This document shows positions 4,787 to 6,756 of a DNA stretch of 6,756 bases, in pieces. The stretch is from an uncultured bacterium. Its GTDB lineage: Bacteria; Bacteroidota; Bacteroidia; Chitinophagales; CAIODY01. The notes under the pieces were generated by a model. The model was not told the DNA's origin, did no database searches, and saw only the letters and a list, made by a program, of their open reading frames with translations. The translations under genes were made by a program, and so were the position numbers. Numbering within the stretch: the stretch's first letter is position 1; each line of letters begins with the position of its first letter. The DNA is taken from assembly GCA_903871715.1 (NCBI GenBank), contig CAIQHW010000485.1, positions 1 to 6,756 of the forward strand, written 5' to 3'.

Positions 4787-4791
4787 TTTGT

Positions 4792-5316
4792 TCACAAATA
4801 CACTTCCATCAAGCCTTCAGGCATGTTTACCAAAAATTGTTTTTTGGTGTGATTAATCTTTACAATCGTTTCTTGGTTGCATGGAATTAGTATTTCTTTT
4901 TCATTATATAGAAATACTGCCAAAGTTTGGGACGGCAAAAAATAAATGTCGCTGATGATGCCTATTTTTCCAGTTTTTACATCCACAATTTCATAGCTTA
5001 CCATTTTTTCACTTACGATTTGTTCGCTTAATTCGACATTTTTCGATTCTATCCAAATCGTTGAACCACTTAATTGTTGGGCTTCTTCACGAGTATTGAT
5101 GCCATCTAAAACCAAAATTAAATCGTTGGTCGAAAATGGTTTTATTGCTGTTACCAGAAATGGCAAAGCTGTGTTTTGTTGTTTGCCACACAAAATTGAT
5201 TTCATTTTTTTGATGATCAAACTTTCATTAACATGTAATTTGATAGCACCTTGCAACTTATGGGCAGAACCAAGTCTGCCCACATTTACCCAATCTTGTT
5301 TTTTATTTATAGCCAT
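4792..5316 (-). CDS. rimM: Ribosome maturation factor RimM
   Basis: RimM assists late maturation of the 30S subunit head domain and binds ribosomal protein S19. The 174-residue length is typical. The N-terminal RimM barrel shows VNVGRLGSAHKLQGAIKLHV (10-29), corresponding to the family signature VGRIG..HGLRGEVKV, and LVLDGINTREEAQQLSG (68-84). The C-terminal PRC-barrel-like domain runs from about residue 104 (KMVSYEIVDVKTGKIGIISDIYFLPSQTLAVF), then EILIPCNQETIVKINHTKKQFLVNMPEGLMEVYL, the usual LIP...V..VD...K.I.V..PEGL ending. In many bacteria rimM lies between rpsP and trmD. Here the 192 nt upstream contain no rpsP and the gene faces clpP divergently, so it seems to have its own promoter. 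TACTTTTG on the minus strand (5345-5338) is a candidate -7 box. Confidence 0.95.
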   Translation of the reverse strand: MAINKKQDWVNVGRLGSAHKLQGAIKLHVNESLIIKKMKSILCGKQQNTALPFLVTAIKPFSTNDLILVLDGINTREEAQQLSGSTIWIESKNVELSEQIVSEKMVSYEIVDVKTGKIGIISDIYFLPSQTLAVFLYNEKEILIPCNQETIVKINHTKKQFLVNMPEGLMEVYL

Positions 5317-5337
5317 TTTTTATCAAAATTATTTTTG

Positions 5338-5345
5338 CAAAAGTA
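5338..5345 (-). promoter_or_regulatory. Candidate -7 box for rimM
   Basis: The minus strand reads TACTTTTG here, matching TAnnTTTG, about 20 nt before the rimM ATG. A second match, TAATTTTG (5331-5324), lies closer to the start. Neither has a clear -33 TTTG. A short palindrome CGCCA/TGGCG (5361-5365/5369-5373) sits where the -33 region would be. Confidence 0.35.
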
Positions 5346-5508
5346 GTTTGTTTTTATTACCGCCACTTTGGCGTAAAATGAAAAGTGGAATCATTTTTGA
5401 AAAATGAACATTGCTTTTGTGGATGAATTGATTTCGTTAAAAAATATTTACTCAATAATTACATCTTTATTTACACAGATTTTTAAAAACAATTAAATCA
5501 AAACAACA

Positions 5509-6186
5509 ATGAAAATTCAATCAGAATTTAGAAAGTTTGCCGTGCACGGCATGGGTATGAGTGGCAACACTATAGATAGTTACATGAAAAAATCGGTAAC
5601 CAATCTTACCCCTTACATTATTGAAGAACGCCCAATGAATGTAGCCACAATGGACGTTTTCAGCCGATTGATGATGGATCGAATTATTTTTATGGGCGAA
5701 GGCATCAACGATTATGTGGCTAATATTATTCAAGCTCAATTGCTTTTTTTAGAATCAACAGATGCTCAACGCGATATTCAAATTTATGTAAACAGCCCTG
5801 GTGGCTCAGTTTACGCAGGTTTAGGCATTTATGATACCATGCAGTACATCAACCCCGATGTGGCAACTATTTGCACAGGGCTTGCGGCTTCTATGGCGGC
5901 AGTGTTGTTGTGTGCTGGCGCAAATAAAAAACGAACAGCGTTGAAACACAGTCGCATCATGATTCATCAACCGCTTGGCGGAGCGGAAGGTCAAGCTAGT
6001 GATATTGAAATTACAGCTCGTGAAATTTTAAAGTTGAAAAAGGAGTTGTACGAGATAATAGCAAATCATTCAGGTAAAACTTTTGAAGAAGTAGAAAAAA
6101 ACAGCGACCGTGATTATTGGATGACAGCCGATGAAGCTAAATCTTATGGCATGATTGACGAAGTATTGGTAAAGAAAAAAGCATAG
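5509..6186 (+). CDS. clpP: ATP-dependent Clp protease proteolytic subunit ClpP
   Basis: ClpP forms a double heptameric serine-protease barrel that degrades proteins fed in by ClpX or ClpA-type unfoldases in the cytoplasm. The catalytic triad is present with canonical spacing: Ser128 in GLAASMAAVLL (124-134), His153 in IMIHQPLGG (150-158), and Asp202 in NSDRDYW (198-204). The spacings Ser-His 25 and His-Asp 49 equal those of the E. coli enzyme. The oxyanion-loop motif NSPGGSV is at 95-101. The mature-like domain begins around LTPYIIEE (33-40); the first 30 or so residues are a longer N-terminal segment, probably a propeptide, as in other Bacteroidota ClpPs from memory. Length 225. The start is an ATG preceded by A-rich sequence without a Shine-Dalgarno. 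clpX often follows clpP, but here a strong terminator and unrelated genes follow, so clpP is monocistronic. Confidence 0.97.
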   Translation: MKIQSEFRKFAVHGMGMSGNTIDSYMKKSVTNLTPYIIEERPMNVATMDVFSRLMMDRIIFMGEGINDYVANIIQAQLLFLESTDAQRDIQIYVNSPGGSVYAGLGIYDTMQYINPDVATICTGLAASMAAVLLCAGANKKRTALKHSRIMIHQPLGGAEGQASDIEITAREILKLKKELYEIIANHSGKTFEEVEKNSDRDYWMTADEAKSYGMIDEVLVKKKA

Positions 6187-6201
6187 TTTTATACGTTTCA
6201 G

Positions 6202-6250
6202 AAATAAAAAATCCAAAAGATAAAATCATTGTCTTTTGGATTTTTTATTT
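6202..6250. terminator. Intrinsic terminator after clpP, 19-bp perfect stem
   Basis: The arm 6202-6220 (AAATAAAAAATCCAAAAGA) pairs perfectly with 6232-6250 (TCTTTTGGATTTTTTATTT) across an 11-nt loop. It starts 15 nt after the clpP stop and has T-runs in both directions. Confidence 0.93.
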
Positions 6251-6366
6251 TCAGGTTGTTTGTAAAAATATACACTCATTTTTTTGTGAGTGAATAAAAT
6301 AACAATGGAATAATTTCCAAAATGCAGAGCGATGAAATAAAGTCTCTAAATTGCAATAGTTATAAG
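6251..6366. other. Short intergenic spacer between two terminators
   Basis: No gene or RNA recognised. The only structure is a small hairpin, CACTCA (6273-6278) with TGAGTG (6287-6292), around an 8-nt T-rich loop. Confidence 0.6.
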
Positions 6367-6403
6367 AAAAAATCCCCTTCGGAAAAAACGAAGAGGATTT
6401 TTT
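6367..6403. terminator. Terminator of the leader-peptide gene cluster (minus strand)
   Basis: AAAAAATCC (6367-6375) pairs with GGATTTTTT (6395-6403), and CTTCG (6377-6381) with CGAAG (6389-6393), with one C/A mismatch between them and a loop GAAAAAA. T-runs exist on both strands. It lies about 25 nt beyond the stop of the minus-strand 73-aa gene. Confidence 0.9.
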
Positions 6404-6731
6404 AAGGAGTTTAAAAATGTTGAGGGGTTATCCTTTTAAGGCACCACCGCCCCACCATTCTCCTGTTAAAGTTTTTAGGTCTAAGCTTCCAGAACCTACT
6501 CCTTCAACGATTTGTTGGAATTGGTCTTGAGAAATTAAGCCTTTGTCGAGCGCATTGTTAACGTCATCCATTGTAGCGCCACCTTTAATGGTTGCCATTG
6601 AATTGAAGTTAATTGCTTCCAACAATTGAAATGATGTTTGATTTTTCATGGGAGTTTGAATTTAATTGTTAAATAAAAATTGTTTAAAAAAATAGGATGA
6701 ATAGTAAAGGAGTTTAAAAATGTTGAGGGGT
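6404..6731. repeat. Perfect 25-bp direct repeat bracketing a 303-bp tandem unit
   Basis: The same 25 bases (AAGGAGTTTAAAAATGTTGA followed by GGGGT) occur at 6404-6428 and 6707-6731. In each copy the repeat sits just downstream of, or overlapping, the 3' end of a leader-peptide gene on the minus strand, and the coding sequences beyond it are similar (GCACC.CCGCCCC). This marks a tandem duplication with a 303-bp period. Confidence 0.9.
6428..6649 (-). CDS. Double-glycine leader peptide, bacteriocin/natural-product precursor-like
   Basis: This 73-residue peptide begins MKNQTSFQLLEAINFNSMATIKGG and continues ATMDDVNN. Gly23-Gly24 fit the double-glycine processing site cut by peptidase-containing ABC transporters (C39 family). 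The leader shows the expected hydrophobic spacing: Leu10 (-15), Ile13 (-12), Met18 (-7), Ile21 (-4). The released core would be about 49 residues: an acidic-amphipathic helical part (DDVNNALDKGLISQDQFQQIVEG), then a Gly/Ser linker and EWWGGGALKG at the end. There is no Cys, so a lanthipeptide or disulphide peptide is unlikely, and no modification enzyme or transporter is visible in the window. A second, similar copy begins at the right edge. The activity is not inferable; the precursor character rests on the leader pattern. Confidence 0.75.
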   Translation of the reverse strand: MKNQTSFQLLEAINFNSMATIKGGATMDDVNNALDKGLISQDQFQQIVEGVGSGSLDLKTLTGEWWGGGALKG

Positions 6732-6736
6732 AATGC

Positions 6737-6756
6737 TTATAAAGCACCGCCGCCCC
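6737..6756 (-). CDS. Second leader-peptide copy, only its C-terminus in the window
   Basis: Only the last codons are seen. Read on the minus strand from the edge they give (W)GGGAL and then TAA at 6739-6737. In the first copy the same place reads WGGGALKG. The last two residues (KG) are therefore lost or replaced by the earlier stop, while the aromatic-Gly motif is kept. The 25-bp repeat follows as in copy one. The gene continues beyond the window and lies upstream of copy one on the same strand, so the two may be co-transcribed. Confidence 0.7.

Noticed and set aside
5096..5407. 103-codon plus-strand frame antisense to rimM
   Set aside because: Shadow of rimM; no recognisable family.
5521..5739. 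72-codon minus-strand frame antisense to clpP
   Set aside because: Shadow of clpP.

Overview
The window looks like a chromosomal piece from a Bacteroidota bacterium, most likely from the Chitinophagaceae/Sphingobacteriia side. The base composition is AT-rich. Several -7 boxes fit the Bacteroidota pattern TAnnTTTG, classical Shine-Dalgarno sites are scarce, and the ClpP and RimM sequences have a Bacteroidota flavour. These are judgements from reading the sequence; no search was run.

Layout. Positions 1-4590 look accessory. A 5'-truncated unknown gene (ends 319) is followed 2 nt later by a SRAP/YedK-type DNA-protein crosslinking gene (322-933). Then comes about 1.3 kb with no convincing intact gene (934-2239). 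It is full of inverted repeats: an attC-like hairpin at 1252-1340, a 166-bp multi-segment palindrome at 1713-1878, a perfect 11-bp stem at 1891-1918 and others. It also holds five direct copies of CCAACGC and a frame-broken gene remnant on the minus strand (1464-1678). Next are a DUF6943-like small protein (2240-2665), a bidirectional terminator, a minus-strand pair (a thermonuclease-family lipoprotein at 3507-4019, then an unknown 249-aa protein at 2727-3476) and a small helix-turn-helix-like gene (4205-4393).

Positions 4394-4594 hold a promoter-like box, three potential hairpins and a very strong terminator but no gene. This may be a small RNA, and it sits where the accessory cargo gives way to core genes.

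Positions 4595-6250 look core: a 63-aa helical protein, convergent rimM (16S rRNA processing factor), and divergent clpP (protease subunit with Ser128/His153/Asp202), closed by a 19-bp perfect terminator stem. From 6367 to the right edge lies a minus-strand cluster of double-glycine-leader peptide genes. One copy is complete (6428-6649), and a second copy enters at the edge, marked by a perfect 25-bp direct repeat. This peptide cluster and the structured 934-2239 region are the two parts most worth a second look.
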